From NCBI RefSeq assembly GCF_003611275.1, contig NZ_CP020694.1:2046001-2110000 (forward strand): 64,000 nt of DNA, given 5' to 3'. This stretch comes from Sulfitobacter sp. D7 (GTDB lineage: Bacteria > Pseudomonadota > Alphaproteobacteria > Rhodobacterales > Rhodobacteraceae). The number at the start of each line of letters is the position of its first letter. The first letter of the stretch is position 1. The notes beneath the pieces were generated by a model. That model was not told the origin of the DNA. It saw only the letters and a list, made by a program, of their open reading frames with translations, and searched no databases. Made by a program: the position numbers and the translations under genes. This document shows, piece after piece, positions 8,489 through 18,505 of this stretch.

Positions 8489-9985
8489 ATGAGCAAGCGT
8501 CTCACCACCACCGCCGGCGCGCCGATGCCGACCAATGAAACCAGCAAAACCGCCGGAAGCCGTGGCCCGGTCTTGCTGGACGATTACCAATTGATCGAAA
8601 AACTGGCCCATCAGAACCGCGAGCGCATCCCCGAGCGGGCCGTTCACGCCAAGGGCTGGGGCGCCGAAGGCACCTTTACCGTGACCCATGACATCAGCGA
8701 ATACAGCTGTGCGGCGATCTTCTCCGAAGTGGGCAAGACCTGCGAAATCCTCTCGCGCTGGTCCACCGTGGCAGGCGAATTGGGTGCCGCCGACAGTGAG
8801 CGTGACGTGCGCGGATTCTCTGTGAAGTTCTACACCGAGGAAGGCAACTGGGACGTTGTGGGCAACAACACCCCGATCTTCTTTGTCCGCGATGCCTATA
8901 AATTCCCGGACTTCATCCGCACCCAGAAACGCCACCCGCGCACCAACCTGCGCTCGCCCGAGGCGATGTTCGACTTCTGGGCGGCTCAGCCCGAATGCGT
9001 GCACCAGGTGACCATCCTGATGTCGGACCGCGGCATTCCGGTGAACCCGATGCACATGCACGGCTACGGCAGCCACACCTATTCGATGTGGAACGCCAAG
9101 GGCGAGCGTCATTGGGTGAAGTTCCACTTCCGCTGCCAGCAGGAAATCCGCAACCGCACCAATGAAGACGCGGAAAAGCTGATCGGCTCGACCCGCGAGA
9201 ACTTCCAAGAGGATCTCTTCAACGCGATCGAAGGCGGCGAATTCCCGAAATGGGAGCTGAATATCCAAGTCATGCCCGAGGCAGAGGCCGAGACCTGCGG
9301 CTTTAACCCCTTTGACCTGACCAAAGTCTGGCCGCATGCGGATTACCCGCTGATCCCGGTCGGCATGCTGGAGTTCAACCGCAACCCCGACAACTACTTC
9401 CAAAGCATCGAGAACGCCGCCTATTCGCCCTCGAACAAGGTGCCGGGGATTGGGTTTTCACCCGATAAGATGTTGCAAGCGCGGGTCTTTTCCTATGCGG
9501 ACGCGCACCGCTACCGTCTTGGCACGCATTACGAGGCCCTGCCCGCCAACGCGCCCAAGGCCGCGCCGATGCACCACTACCACAAGGACGGCTCCATGCG
9601 GTTCTTCCCCCAGCAGACCGGCCACCCGGATGCCTATTACGAGCCGAACCAATATGAGGAATCGGCCCGCCCCGACCCGTCGGTGCAAGAGCCTCCGCTG
9701 CGCATCTCGGGCGATGCGGATCGCTATGTTCAAGAGGAAACGGATGCCGATTACGTCCAGCCGCGCAAGCTCTACACCGAGGTGTTCGATCAGGCGCAGC
9801 GTGACCTTCTGCATGAGAACATGGCCGGTGCCATGGCGCCCTGTTCGCAGCAGGTAAAAGAACGCTGGTATGCGGTGCTGGAAAAAGTGCACCCCGACTA
9901 TGCCGCCGGCGTGCGCAACGCCTGTGAGAAAGACGAAGTGGCGATTTCGGTGACAGATGAGACGCCGACGAAGGTCGCAGACTAA
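8489..9985 (+). CDS. katA: Monofunctional haem catalase (small-subunit, clade 3 type)
   Basis: A 498-residue catalase that dismutates hydrogen peroxide. The distal histidine is H53 in [15 protein letters not shown], and the proximal haem tyrosine lies in [14 protein letters not shown]. Its length and the [21 protein letters not shown] region fit the clade 3 enzymes, which bind NADPH. The start at 8489 follows the AGGGGAACCC ribosome-site region. It is divergent from oxyR and closely followed by a strong terminator. Confidence 0.97.
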   Translation: MSKRLTTTAGAPMPTNETSKTAGSRGPVLLDDYQLIEKLAHQNRERIPERAVHAKGWGAEGTFTVTHDISEYSCAAIFSEVGKTCEILSRWSTVAGELGAADSERDVRGFSVKFYTEEGNWDVVGNNTPIFFVRDAYKFPDFIRTQKRHPRTNLRSPEAMFDFWAAQPECVHQVTILMSDRGIPVNPMHMHGYGSHTYSMWNAKGERHWVKFHFRCQQEIRNRTNEDAEKLIGSTRENFQEDLFNAIEGGEFPKWELNIQVMPEAEAETCGFNPFDLTKVWPHADYPLIPVGMLEFNRNPDNYFQSIENAAYSPSNKVPGIGFSPDKMLQARVFSYADAHRYRLGTHYEALPANAPKAAPMHHYHKDGSMRFFPQQTGHPDAYYEPNQYEESARPDPSVQEPPLRISGDADRYVQEETDADYVQPRKLYTEVFDQAQRDLLHENMAGAMAPCSQQVKERWYAVLEKVHPDYAAGVRNACEKDEVAISVTDETPTKVAD

Positions 9986-9992
9986 AACAACC

Positions 9993-10028
9993 GGGGCGGC
10001 AGGATCATCACCCTGCCGCCCCTTCTTT
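9993..10028 (+). terminator. Intrinsic terminator after katA
   Basis: A perfect 11-bp stem GGGGCGGCAGG/CCTGCCGCCCC with an 8-base loop is followed by TTCTTTA. It lies eight bases after the katA stop. The same stem could also stop the convergent DUF6456 gene, whose stop codon is at 10027. Confidence 0.8.
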
Positions 10029-11181
10029 ATCCGATCATCGGGCCGCCCGGGCCTACGGTTTCGTCGTAGTGTCGTTTGAGCCGCATCAGCGCGATCCGCA
10101 GCACGATCTTGCCTGATCGCGCCGACCATCCCAGCCGCTTTTCAGTGGTCTCCAACCCTTCCAGATAGCAGCAACAGCGCAGCACCACGTCCGACAGGCC
10201 GGGGCCGAGTTCGGCCATGGCATCTGCCACCCGCTTGCGCGCCTCTGCCGCGGCCATGCTGCCCGAGCCCTCACGCCGCCCGCTGGGTTTTGCGCCCGGC
10301 GTCAGGAAATGATCCCAATTTTGGGTCACCTCACCGCCCATCTGGGCCAGTTCGAAATCCTCACGCAGCCTTTCACCGGCATGGACCAGCCCCTCGTTCA
10401 GAAAGGGCGCACCGGATTTGTCGCGCCGCCTAGCAAGCGCAGACAGCGGGCTTTCCGATAGGCAATAGCGGCCTCGGCGCGGGACCGCATCGGCATCCGC
10501 GCCCTCTTCCGCCTCGGGGCCGCTGGCCATGCCCAGAAACGCGGTCTGATCTTCGGCAAAGCCATGGGCGCCCGCGCCTTGGTCTTCTATCATCCGCCGC
10601 AGCGCAGCCCGCCCGGCGCTGGTGATGTGATAGCGCGTTACCCGGCCTGTGCTGCCGGGGGCGATCCAATCTTTCAGGGCCATCGCCTGCGCCACGGCGC
10701 TGTCCACCACAGCGGTGCGTGCGCCGGGGCCGGTGTCCGTCTCGCGCAGGACGACGGCCTTTTCCATGCCCTCGGCCACGGCGAGGATCGCGCCCGTCTC
10801 ATGCAGGCGCCGAAGGACGCGCAGCGCCTCGGCGGCGAAAGTGTCTTCGTCAAGAAGGGGGGTGGCGGGTTTGGTCATTGTCGCTGTCTTTCCTGCTGGG
10901 GGGCCAGCAGTACAATCCAAAGCGCGCCGCACCGCCCCGAGCCTGCGCAGGGCGGCATCCATCAGCGGATCGTCGCGCCTTGTCTCAATACGGCGGATTT
11001 GACGCATGATGGTCGAGGCATGGCAGCCAGCTTGGCGTGCCAAGGCCCGGATCGGTGCGCCGGTCTCCGTATGTGCGAGGTAATGTAGGGCTCCGTGCGG
11101 CACCCATCCCGGCAGGACGGTCTGTTGGATTTGGTGATGCGCCTTCAATTGACTGCCACTTCCATTTTGGCGGGTCCCCAA
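10027..11181 (-). CDS. HTH and DUF6456 domain protein, putative regulator
   Basis: The 384-residue product begins with a helix-turn-helix-like region (APIRALARQAGCHASTIMRQIRRIE, shown here as two adjoining parts: APIRALARQAGC and HASTIMRQIRRIE). The middle is variable. It ends in the DUF6456 segment LGPGLSDVVLRCCCYLEG followed by GLETTEKRLGWSARSGKI. This two-part architecture recurs in Rhodobacterales but I know of no established function. DNA binding is plausible from the HTH. The start is uncertain: TTG at 11181 is the longest reading, while a GTG at residue 27 of that frame is an alternative close to the conserved region. It is divergent from the DUF6477 gene. Confidence 0.75.
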   Translation of the reverse strand: MGTRQNGSGSQLKAHHQIQQTVLPGWVPHGALHYLAHTETGAPIRALARQAGCHASTIMRQIRRIETRRDDPLMDAALRRLGAVRRALDCTAGPPAGKTATMTKPATPLLDEDTFAAEALRVLRRLHETGAILAVAEGMEKAVVLRETDTGPGARTAVVDSAVAQAMALKDWIAPGSTGRVTRYHITSAGRAALRRMIEDQGAGAHGFAEDQTAFLGMASGPEAEEGADADAVPRRGRYCLSESPLSALARRRDKSGAPFLNEGLVHAGERLREDFELAQMGGEVTQNWDHFLTPGAKPSGRREGSGSMAAAEARKRVADAMAELGPGLSDVVLRCCCYLEGLETTEKRLGWSARSGKIVLRIALMRLKRHYDETVGPGGPMIG

Positions 11182-11228
11182 GCTGGAGAGTTATCCCCAG
11201 AGCTATTCACAACCTATGGATGTTTTGG

Positions 11229-11243
11229 TTACCTGTTGGTTAA
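11229..11243. promoter_or_regulatory. CtrA-box-like site upstream of the DUF6477 gene
   Basis: TTAC-N7-TTAA matches seven of eight fixed bases of the CtrA consensus TTAA-N7-TTAA. It lies in the 214-bp divergent region between the DUF6456 and DUF6477 genes. CtrA is encoded at 38 kb of the same window. A single degenerate match is weak evidence. Confidence 0.3.
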
Positions 11244-11395
11244 AATCGTCGCATTTGGCAATGATTGTTTCCAAAAGGTAAACAGCACCGGTATGCGCCG
11301 TGCGCCGCGAAGCCATGACGCGCAACACACGGAAAGGTTGCGCCATGCTTCGATGATCCGGGGTGATTCACCCCCCCGTTCACCGGAGAGTTGTG

Positions 11396-11692
11396 ATGCA
11401 AGATCTACTGACCATGCTGCAAAGACTTCACCGCCCGCGCCTGTTGATGCGCGCCGCCCGTATCGGAGCCGAGGATTACCGGCGCGGCACCCATCTGCCC
11501 CGCATATTGGGCTTTGGCATGTTGCCGCGCCACGGCACGGCGCTGATCAAACTGATCGAGATCGAGGCCGAGTTGGACACCCAGCGCAAGACGGCAGATG
11601 CAAGCTATAGCCTGATCCGGCATGTGGATGTGCTGATCGCCATGGTCGGCGAAGCGCGCTTTCTGAGAGCCGCGCAGAGCCCCAGCGCGTAG
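11396..11692 (+). CDS. DUF6477 family protein, unknown function
   Basis: A 98-residue mostly helical protein: MQDLLTMLQRLHRPRLLM, then RAARIGAEDYRRGTHLPRIL and a C-terminal helix HVDVLIAMVGEARFLRAA. I recognise it as a short conserved Rhodobacterales protein (DUF6477) usually found beside the DUF6456 gene, as here. The start at 11396 is set by a GGAGAG ribosome site seven bases upstream; the frame is open 11 codons further. No catalytic motif is visible. It could act with the divergent HTH protein, which is inference from conserved proximity. Confidence 0.78.
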   Translation: MQDLLTMLQRLHRPRLLMRAARIGAEDYRRGTHLPRILGFGMLPRHGTALIKLIEIEAELDTQRKTADASYSLIRHVDVLIAMVGEARFLRAAQSPSA

Positions 11693-11728
11693 AGGCCGCG
11701 GCGGGGGAACGCCCCCCGCAGTCCCATT

Positions 11729-13267
11729 TTAGGTAAAGCTATCCGGCTCCGCTGCCTTGCGGGTCGCGACAAAGGCATCAAGCGCCTCGCGAATGGCCGG
11801 CTCTAGCGCGGGTTGCTGATAATCGGCGAGCATCTTTTCGACCCGCGCGGTGGCAAGGGTCTGCGTATCGCGCGCCCCCTCATCCGACCATGTCTCGAAG
11901 GGTTTGTAATCCAGCAGGTCGGATTTCCAAAACGCCTCGCGGAAGTTGTTCTGTGTATGGGCGCAACCGAGGTAATGCCCCCCCGGCCCGACTTCGCGGA
12001 TTGCGTCCATGGCCTGCGCGTTCTCGTCCATCTCCACCCCGCGGGCGAGGTGATGCAGCGTGCCCAGTTGATCGGCATCCATGACGAACTTCTCGAAAGA
12101 AGACACAAGCCCCCCTTCCAGCCAGCCACAGGCGTGCAGCATGAAGTTCACCCCAGCCAGAAGCCCCATGTTCAGACTGTTGGAGGTCTCATAGGCCGCC
12201 TGCGCATCGGGCAGTTTCGAGCCATTGAAAGACCCGGCGCTCCGGTAAGGCAGGTTCAGCCTGCGGGCCAGTTGCCCAGCGCCATAGGTGATATGCGCAG
12301 CCTCAGGCGTGCCGAATGTAGGCGCACCACTGTTCATGTCGATGGAGGTCACGAAAGCCCCCATGATCACAGGCGCACCGGGGCGGACGAGCTGGCTATA
12401 GGCGATGCCTGCCAAAGTCTCGGCCAAGACCTGCGTCAATGTCCCTGCGACACTCACCGGGGCCATCGCACCCCCAACGATAAACGGCGAAATGATGCAG
12501 GCCTGATTGTTCTCGGCATAGACCTTGAGCGCCCCCATCATCACATCGTCGAATGTCATCGGCGAGTTGATGTTGATGAGCGAGGTCATCACCGTGTTTT
12601 CCTGCACGAAGTCCTTACCAAAAAGGATGCCGCACATATCGACACTGTCCTGCGCGCGCGACGGCTCGGTCACCGACCCCATGAAGGGTTTGTCGCTGAG
12701 CGTCATATGGGCATGCAGCATATCGAGGTGGCGTTTGTTCACCGGGATGTCGGTCGGCTCACATACCGTCCCCCCCGAGTGATGCAGCCATTTCGACATA
12801 TAGCCGAGCTTCACGAACTTCTGGAAATCCGCCAGCGTAGCATAGCGGCGCCCCCCTGCGGCATCGCGCACGAAGGGCGGCCCATAGACCGGGGCGAGGA
12901 CAAGGCTCTTGCCTCCAATTACCACATCCCGCTCGCGGTTGCGCGCCACTTGGGTGATCGTCGAGGGGGCGGTAGAGCACAGCTTGCGCGCTAGCCCCCG
13001 TGGAATACGCACCCGTTCCCCCTGCACATCGGCCCCGGCGTCACGCCACAGTGCCAGCGCATCGGGGTTGTCGGGAAAGTTCACACCGATCTCTTCAAGC
13101 ACTGTGTCGGCGTTATGCTCGATAATCTCCAGCGCTTCTTCGGTCAGCACTTCGAAGTTCGGGATGTTCCGCTCGATATAGCGCGCTGTCTCGAATGAGA
13201 CGGCCGTGCGTGCCGCGCGCCGTGCCGCACCTCCGCCGCCGCGTGCCCGTCGTGCTGATTCCGCCAT
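11729..13267 (-). CDS. MttB-family (trimethylamine methyltransferase-like) protein without pyrrolysine
   Basis: A 512-residue TIM-barrel methyltransferase of the MttB superfamily. Signature regions are [48 protein letters not shown] and [20 protein letters not shown]. The frame runs through without an in-frame UAG, so this is a non-pyrrolysine member. The characterised example MtgB demethylates glycine betaine with a corrinoid protein. No corrinoid protein, activator or methyltetrahydrofolate transferase gene is adjacent. Such solitary members are common in roseobacters; substrate (betaine, TMA-like or other quaternary amine) cannot be read from the sequence. The start follows an AAGGA ribosome site. 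It is divergent from guaA. Confidence 0.88.
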   Translation of the reverse strand: MAESARRARGGGGAARRAARTAVSFETARYIERNIPNFEVLTEEALEIIEHNADTVLEEIGVNFPDNPDALALWRDAGADVQGERVRIPRGLARKLCSTAPSTITQVARNRERDVVIGGKSLVLAPVYGPPFVRDAAGGRRYATLADFQKFVKLGYMSKWLHHSGGTVCEPTDIPVNKRHLDMLHAHMTLSDKPFMGSVTEPSRAQDSVDMCGILFGKDFVQENTVMTSLININSPMTFDDVMMGALKVYAENNQACIISPFIVGGAMAPVSVAGTLTQVLAETLAGIAYSQLVRPGAPVIMGAFVTSIDMNSGAPTFGTPEAAHITYGAGQLARRLNLPYRSAGSFNGSKLPDAQAAYETSNSLNMGLLAGVNFMLHACGWLEGGLVSSFEKFVMDADQLGTLHHLARGVEMDENAQAMDAIREVGPGGHYLGCAHTQNNFREAFWKSDLLDYKPFETWSDEGARDTQTLATARVEKMLADYQQPALEPAIREALDAFVATRKAAEPDSFT

Positions 13268-13466
13268 TGCTCTATCCTTCCCGCAACTCTTGGCCTGTGC
13301 CTACCCCATTCCCAAGTGCCCCTTCGCGCGGATAACGCCCTCTAGCGGCAAAAAGCGACATCGCGTGCCGTCCTCGCGCCACTTGCGCGAATTAAACGCG
13401 ACAGGGCTGCGTCTTCGGCCCGCTAGAGACTTGCCAGAGCGCGCCCACGGGCCTAATCACGGCCCC

Positions 13467-15029
13467 ATGACAGATATCACCCATGACCGCCTTCTCATCA
13501 TCGACTTCGGCAGCCAGGTCACGCAGCTTATCGCGCGTCGCCTGCGGGAGCTGAACGTCTTTTGCGAAATCCACCCGTTCAACACGGTGGACGAAGCCTT
13601 CCTCAAGGAATTCGCGCCTAAGGCGGTGATCCTGTCGGGCGGCCCGTCCTCTGTGTTTGCCGAAGGCGCACCACGTCCGCCGCAGGCTGTGTTTGAACTG
13701 GGCGTGCCGATCTTGGGCATCTGCTATGGCCAACAGGTCATGATGCATTGCCTTGGCGGCCATGTGGAGCGCGGTCACGGCACCGCCGAATTTGGACGGG
13801 CCTTCGTGACCCCCACGGGCCAACAGCTTGATCTGCTGGAGGGTTGGTTTGCCACCGACCGCGAACAGGTCTGGATGAGCCACGGCGACCACGTCAGCAA
13901 GATCGCTCCGGGGTTTGAGGTCTATGGCACCTCCCCCAACGCGCCTTTCGCCATTACCGCGGATGTTGAACGTCACTTCTACGCGGTGCAATTCCACCCC
14001 GAGGTGCACCACACGCCCAACGGCCCGCGCCTTTATGAGAACTTCGTGCGTCTGGCAGGGTTCAAAGGCGACTGGACCATGAGCGCCTACCGTGAGGAAG
14101 CCATTGCCGCGATCCGCGAGCAGGTTGGCGACCAGAAGGTGATCTGTGGCCTTTCCGGCGGCGTGGACTCCTCCGTCGCCGCCGTGCTGATCCACGAAGC
14201 CATCGGCGATCAGTTGACCTGCGTCTTCGTTGACCACGGTCTGCTGCGCAAGGGTGAGGCCGAAGAGGTCGTCACCATGTTCCGCGACCACTACAACATG
14301 CCGCTGATCCACGCTGACGAGCAAGAGTTGTTCTTGGGCGAGCTCGACGGTGTCTCGGACCCCGAGACCAAGCGCAAGATCATCGGCAAGCTCTTTATCG
14401 ATGTGTTCCAGAAACACGCAAAAGACGTGGGCGATGCGACTTTCTTGGCCCAAGGCACGCTCTACCCCGATGTGATCGAAAGCGTCTCCTTCTCCGGCGG
14501 CCCTTCGGTCACCATCAAGAGCCACCACAATGTCGGTGGCCTGCCCGAAAAGATGGGCCTCAAACTGGTCGAGCCGCTGCGCGAGTTGTTCAAAGACGAA
14601 GTGCGCGAGCTGGGCCGTGAACTCGGGCTGCCGCCTTCGTTCATTGGCCGCCACCCCTTCCCCGGGCCGGGCCTTGCGATCCGCTGCCCCGGTGAGATCA
14701 CCCGCGAGAAGCTGGCGATCCTGCGCGAGGCCGATGCGGTCTATATCGATCAGATCCGCCGCCATGGTCTCTATGACGATATCTGGCAAGCCTTCGTGGC
14801 GATCCTGCCTGTGCGTACCGTGGGCGTGATGGGCGATGGCCGGACCTATGACTTCGCCTGCGCCCTGCGTGCGGTGACGTCCGTCGACGGCATGACAGCG
14901 GACTACTACCCGTTCACCCATGACTTCCTTGGTGAAACCGCCACGCGGATCATCAACGAGGTGCCGGGCATCAACCGCGTCACCTATGACATCACCTCGA
15001 AACCTCCGGGCACCATCGAGTGGGAATAA
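13467..15029 (+). CDS. guaA: GMP synthase (glutamine-hydrolysing)
   Basis: A 520-residue enzyme converting XMP to GMP. The N-terminal class I amidotransferase has its catalytic cysteine at C86 ([10 protein letters not shown]) and the HPEVHHT triad histidine near residue 178. The ATP pyrophosphatase domain starts at [15 protein letters not shown]. The dimerisation domain ends [15 protein letters not shown], the family C-terminus. The ATG at 13467 gives [20 protein letters not shown]; the upstream open frame is unconserved. The next gene starts three bases after the stop. Confidence 0.97.
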   Translation: MTDITHDRLLIIDFGSQVTQLIARRLRELNVFCEIHPFNTVDEAFLKEFAPKAVILSGGPSSVFAEGAPRPPQAVFELGVPILGICYGQQVMMHCLGGHVERGHGTAEFGRAFVTPTGQQLDLLEGWFATDREQVWMSHGDHVSKIAPGFEVYGTSPNAPFAITADVERHFYAVQFHPEVHHTPNGPRLYENFVRLAGFKGDWTMSAYREEAIAAIREQVGDQKVICGLSGGVDSSVAAVLIHEAIGDQLTCVFVDHGLLRKGEAEEVVTMFRDHYNMPLIHADEQELFLGELDGVSDPETKRKIIGKLFIDVFQKHAKDVGDATFLAQGTLYPDVIESVSFSGGPSVTIKSHHNVGGLPEKMGLKLVEPLRELFKDEVRELGRELGLPPSFIGRHPFPGPGLAIRCPGEITREKLAILREADAVYIDQIRRHGLYDDIWQAFVAILPVRTVGVMGDGRTYDFACALRAVTSVDGMTADYYPFTHDFLGETATRIINEVPGINRVTYDITSKPPGTIEWE

Positions 15030-15031
15030 AC

Positions 15032-15373
15032 ATGAGGGTGGCCCTAACCGGCCACCTTCGCTGCGCCACCCGGGCCGAGGCGGACCGGGTGCGCGCGGGG
15101 CTTGACGCGCATCTGCGCCTCACCCGTGCCGAGCCGGGGTGTTTGCGCTTCGACGTGACGCCCACCGACGATCCCCTCCTGTGGCAGGTATCGGAACTTT
15201 TCACCGACCGCGCAGCCTTTGCGGCGCATCAGAACCGCACGGCGGCTTCAGACTGGGCAAGGCTCACCGCCGGGATCACACGCGACTACAAGATCACCGA
15301 CACCCCGATCACCGACCGCCAAATCATCGGCGACGAGGCCAAGGGCGATGACCAATTGACCAACCCCACATGA
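15032..15373 (+). CDS. Antibiotic biosynthesis monooxygenase (ABM) domain protein
   Basis: A 113-residue dimeric alpha/beta-barrel protein of the ABM/YgiN-like group: LRCATRAEADRVRAGLDAHL, then EPGCLRFDVTPTDDPLLW and a helix containing FTDRAAFAAHQNRTAASDW. Small family members act as cofactor-independent quinol monooxygenases or haem-binding proteins; the substrate is not predictable here. It is translationally linked to guaA upstream (three bases) and to the permease downstream (ATGA overlap), which looks like read-through transcription more than functional linkage. Confidence 0.8.
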   Translation: MRVALTGHLRCATRAEADRVRAGLDAHLRLTRAEPGCLRFDVTPTDDPLLWQVSELFTDRAAFAAHQNRTAASDWARLTAGITRDYKITDTPITDRQIIGDEAKGDDQLTNPT

Positions 15374-16239
15374 CCCCCACCGTCCGCGCTGCACTCTGGA
15401 TGATCGGCTCCATCGGCTCTTTCTCGACCATGGCTGTGGCGGGGCGTGAACTCTCGGCACGGTTCGATACCTTTGAGGTGATGCTCTACCGCAGTGTGAT
15501 CGGTGTGATCATCGTCCTGTCGCTCGCTTGGGCCACCGGGGCGTGGCGGCAGATCAACACCCGCAACTTTGGCCTACAACTTATCCGCAACCTCGCGCAT
15601 TTCACCGGGCAGAACCTATGGTTCCTCGCCGTGTCGCTGATCCCGCTGGCGCAGGTCTTCGCGCTAGAGTTCACTTCACCGCTTTGGGTCATCGTTCTGT
15701 CGATCTTTCTGCTGGGCGAACGGTTGACCGCCACGCGGGCGCTGGCCGCCGTCATGGGGTTCATCGGCATTCTGATCGTCGCACGGCCTGATATTGGCAA
15801 CCTCAACTCCGGCATTCTGGCGGCGGCGGGCTGTGCGGTCTTCTTTGCCCTGACCAATGTGCTGACCAAGCGGCTGACGCGCACCCAAGGGATCACCACG
15901 ATCCTATTCTACCTCACAACGCTGCAATTGATCTTTGGCCTGATCTCGGCGGGCTACGACGGCGATATCGCCGGACCTACTGTTGAGACGATGCCATTTC
16001 TGCTGCTCGTCGGCGCCTGTGGGTTGCTTGCGCATTACTGTCTAACCAACGCGCTGAGCCTCGCCCCCGCGACCGTGGTGGTGCCGATTGATTTCGTCCG
16101 CCTTCCGGCGATCGCGGTCGTCGGGATGCTCCTCTATGCCGAAGCGCTCGATGTCTGGGTCTTCGTCGGGGCCGCGATCATTTTTGCGGGCAATTACCTC
16201 AACATCTGGTTTGAGACCCGCAAAGCACACCCCAAGTAA
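15370..16239 (+). CDS. EamA/DMT-family permease
   Basis: A 289-residue inner-membrane transporter with about ten hydrophobic helices in two EamA repeats. The first starts around MIGSIGSFSTMAVAGRELSA, the second around GILAAAGCAVFFALTNVLTK. These drug/metabolite superfamily proteins export amino acids, nucleotide-type metabolites or other small solutes; the substrate cannot be assigned. The start overlaps the preceding stop by four bases. A second EamA gene lies at 17.6-18.5 kb; the two are only distantly similar. Confidence 0.88.
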   Translation: MTPTVRAALWMIGSIGSFSTMAVAGRELSARFDTFEVMLYRSVIGVIIVLSLAWATGAWRQINTRNFGLQLIRNLAHFTGQNLWFLAVSLIPLAQVFALEFTSPLWVIVLSIFLLGERLTATRALAAVMGFIGILIVARPDIGNLNSGILAAAGCAVFFALTNVLTKRLTRTQGITTILFYLTTLQLIFGLISAGYDGDIAGPTVETMPFLLLVGACGLLAHYCLTNALSLAPATVVVPIDFVRLPAIAVVGMLLYAEALDVWVFVGAAIIFAGNYLNIWFETRKAHPK

Positions 16240-16276
16240 TGTTTGCCCAGATTTCAACCTGACCCAAGGTCAGTGA

Positions 16277-16306
16277 TTGACGCAAACGGCAGCTATCCGC
16301 TTAGAT
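16277..16306 (+). promoter_or_regulatory. Possible promoter of the FadL-like porin gene
   Basis: TTGACG (16277-16282) is a good -35 box. An 18-base spacer leads to TTAGAT (16301-16306), a weak -10. It lies 55 bases before the start codon. Confidence 0.35.
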
Positions 16307-16360
16307 CGTTTCTAACCTGTGCCGGGGAGGAACCGCACAGAAGTCTTGGGAGGAAAGCAA

Positions 16361-17449
16361 ATGAAAACCTATTTCTTGGCAATTCCGGCACTGTTGGCAT
16401 CTACGGCACTCGTTCACGCTGGCGGTATCGATCGGTCGGGCCAATCCATCAACGCCCTGTTTGAAAACGGGCGCTATGCCGAATTCAGCTTCGGGCATAT
16501 CTCGCCCGACACGTCGGGCACCTCGGTTGCGGCGCTCGGCAGCCGCGATTCAGGCAATGCCACAGAAAGCTACATGCAGTTTGGCGCCGCCTATAAGGCA
16601 GACATCAACGACAAGCTGTCCTATGCGATCATTTATGACCAGCCCTTTGGCGCTGACATCGATTACCCCACGGGCACCGGCTACTACGCCGCAGGCGCGC
16701 AGGCTGATCTTGATGCGCACGCTCTGACCGGCCTGCTGCGCTACCGCATGAACGACAACTTCAGCGTTCACGGCGGTCTGCGTGTGCAAACCATCGAAGC
16801 CACAGCGGCTGTCCCCTTCGTCGGCGGCTATACGGTTGATGGTGAGCGCGACACAGGCGTCGGTTATGTCGCTGGTGTCGCCTATGAGCGCCCCGACATC
16901 GCCATGCGCGTAGCGCTGACTTATAACTCCAAGATCGAACATGACGTAGACACCACCGAGTTCGGCGCAGTCATGAGCACGACCGAAATCGAAACACCTC
17001 AGTCGGTGAACCTCGACTTCCAGACCGGTATCGCGGCTGACACGCTGCTCTTTGGTGGCATCCGCTGGGTTGATTGGTCGTCCTTCGATATTTCTCCGGC
17101 TGCCTATGCTGGCGCCACGGGCGGGGCCTCCCTCGTGAGCTATGAGAACGATGTTTTCACCTACTCGCTGGGTGTGGGCCGTCGTCTGAATGACAACTGG
17201 TCGGTCTCTGCTTCCGTTGGCTATGAGAAGTCCGAAGGCGGCTTTGCCTCCAACCTCGGCCCGACCGATGGCAACAAGAGCCTCGCGCTGGCCGCCGTCT
17301 ATACCCGCGACAATATGAGAATCACCACCGGCGTGCGCTACGTCAACATCGGTGACGCAGAGACGGCCATTCCGGGCTTTGCCCCGGCAGCGGAATTCGA
17401 AGACAACGATGCCGTGGCCTTTGGTGTCAAAGTGGGTTTCACCTTCTAA
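16361..17449 (+). CDS. OmpP1/FadL-family outer-membrane transporter
   Basis: A 362-residue outer-membrane beta-barrel. Residues 1-20 are a signal peptide (KTYFLAIPALLASTALVHA) followed by the FadL-like N-terminus GGIDRSGQSINALFENG. Alternating aromatic and polar strands fill the rest and the last residue is F (VKVGFTF), typical of BAM substrates. FadL proteins import long-chain fatty acids or other hydrophobic compounds. The start at 16361 follows a GGGAGGAAAG ribosome site. The gene is monocistronic, with a strong terminator. Confidence 0.88.
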   Translation: MKTYFLAIPALLASTALVHAGGIDRSGQSINALFENGRYAEFSFGHISPDTSGTSVAALGSRDSGNATESYMQFGAAYKADINDKLSYAIIYDQPFGADIDYPTGTGYYAAGAQADLDAHALTGLLRYRMNDNFSVHGGLRVQTIEATAAVPFVGGYTVDGERDTGVGYVAGVAYERPDIAMRVALTYNSKIEHDVDTTEFGAVMSTTEIETPQSVNLDFQTGIAADTLLFGGIRWVDWSSFDISPAAYAGATGGASLVSYENDVFTYSLGVGRRLNDNWSVSASVGYEKSEGGFASNLGPTDGNKSLALAAVYTRDNMRITTGVRYVNIGDAETAIPGFAPAAEFEDNDAVAFGVKVGFTF

Positions 17450-17473
17450 TCCACACCAGAACCGTTGAGATCA

Positions 17474-17504
17474 CGCCGCCCGATCCCCTCGGGCGGCGTT
17501 TTTT
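17474..17504 (+). terminator. Intrinsic terminator after the FadL-like gene
   Basis: A perfect 10-bp stem CGCCGCCCGA/TCGGGCGGCG with a 5-base loop is followed by six T residues. Confidence 0.9.
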
Positions 17505-17560
17505 ATGCATGCGCATCTTTCGGGTCGTGCCGATCAATGGAACGGCCTAAACCCGAGGTC

Positions 17561-18493
17561 ATGATCACACAAAAAACCATTCCCCCGCGTGCTTGGATCG
17601 AAATGGGCTTTCTCGCTCTGCTTTGGGGCGCGTCCTTTGTCGCCGTGCGGGTGGCACTGGATGAGATCGGGCCGCTGACCTCGGTTGCGCATCGGGTGTT
17701 CTGGGCGATGCTGGTGCTTTGGGGCGCGGTCGCCGTTATGCGCCTGCCGCTGCCGCGCGACCCGCGCATCTGGGCGGCCTTCCTGCTGATGGGGCTGTTG
17801 AATAATGTGATCCCCTTCTCGCTGATGGCATGGGGGCAGCTGCATATCCCCTCTGGCCTGACCTCAATCCTCAATGCCGCCACGGCGATCTTTGGCGTGC
17901 TGGCCGCCGCGATCTTTCTCGCGGATGAGCGCATCACCCCGCGCAAGGCGATTGGCGTCTGCCTTGGCTTTGCCGGGGTCAGCACCGCCATCGGGCTGGA
18001 AAACCTCACGAATTTCGACCTCGGCAGCCTTGCGCAGCTTGCCGTGCTGGGCGGGGCAATGTCCTATGCCATGGCGGGTGTCTGCGCGCGCAAACTGCTG
18101 CCGGGCCAACCGCCGCAACTGGCCGCCGCCGGGATGCTGACAGGGGCCACGCTGATCATGCTGCCGCTGGCATGGGTGGTCGAAGGGCCGCTGACGCTCG
18201 ACCTTGCCCCGGCGACGCTCATGGCCATTGCCTATTACGCGCTGGCTGCCACGGCGCTGGCCTATCTGCTTTATTACCGGGTGCTGGGCATGGCGGGCAG
18301 CAGCAACCTGATGCTGGTCACGCTGCTGGTCGCACCCGTCGCGATCCTGCTGGGCGCATGGCTGCGCGATGAAACCCTGCGCCCTGCCGCCTACAGCGGC
18401 TTTGCCCTTCTGGCGCTTGGGCTTTTGGTGCTGGATGGCCGCATCTGGCGTCTGGTCAAACACTGGGGTACTCAGGGGAAACGAAGCACTTAA
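17561..18493 (+). CDS. EamA/DMT-family permease
   Basis: A 310-residue inner-membrane protein with ten predicted helices in two EamA repeats: GFLALLWGASFVAVRVALDE opens the first, and LAVLGGAMSYAMAGVCARK the second. The substrate is unknown. I place the start at 17561 (MITQKTIPPRAW) because GAGG lies five bases upstream; an ATG at 17537 is an alternative. The gene follows the terminator of the porin, so it should have its own promoter. A P-loop ATPase gene follows after 12 bases. Confidence 0.87.
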   Translation: MITQKTIPPRAWIEMGFLALLWGASFVAVRVALDEIGPLTSVAHRVFWAMLVLWGAVAVMRLPLPRDPRIWAAFLLMGLLNNVIPFSLMAWGQLHIPSGLTSILNAATAIFGVLAAAIFLADERITPRKAIGVCLGFAGVSTAIGLENLTNFDLGSLAQLAVLGGAMSYAMAGVCARKLLPGQPPQLAAAGMLTGATLIMLPLAWVVEGPLTLDLAPATLMAIAYYALAATALAYLLYYRVLGMAGSSNLMLVTLLVAPVAILLGAWLRDETLRPAAYSGFALLALGLLVLDGRIWRLVKHWGTQGKRST

Positions 18494-18505
18494 CCTTGGT
18501 GATAC

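Noticed and set aside
11188..11212. TTATCCCCA and CTATTCACAA, resembling DnaA boxes
   Set aside because: Two degenerate matches, no AT-rich unwinding element and no origin-associated genes nearby.
11729..13267. Pyrrolysine-dependent trimethylamine methyltransferase
   Set aside because: The frame is uninterrupted by UAG, so no pyrrolysine codon is used.
13392..14921. A 509-codon open frame on the minus strand
   Set aside because: It lies opposite guaA, whose motifs are complete; long antisense frames are expected in high-GC DNA.
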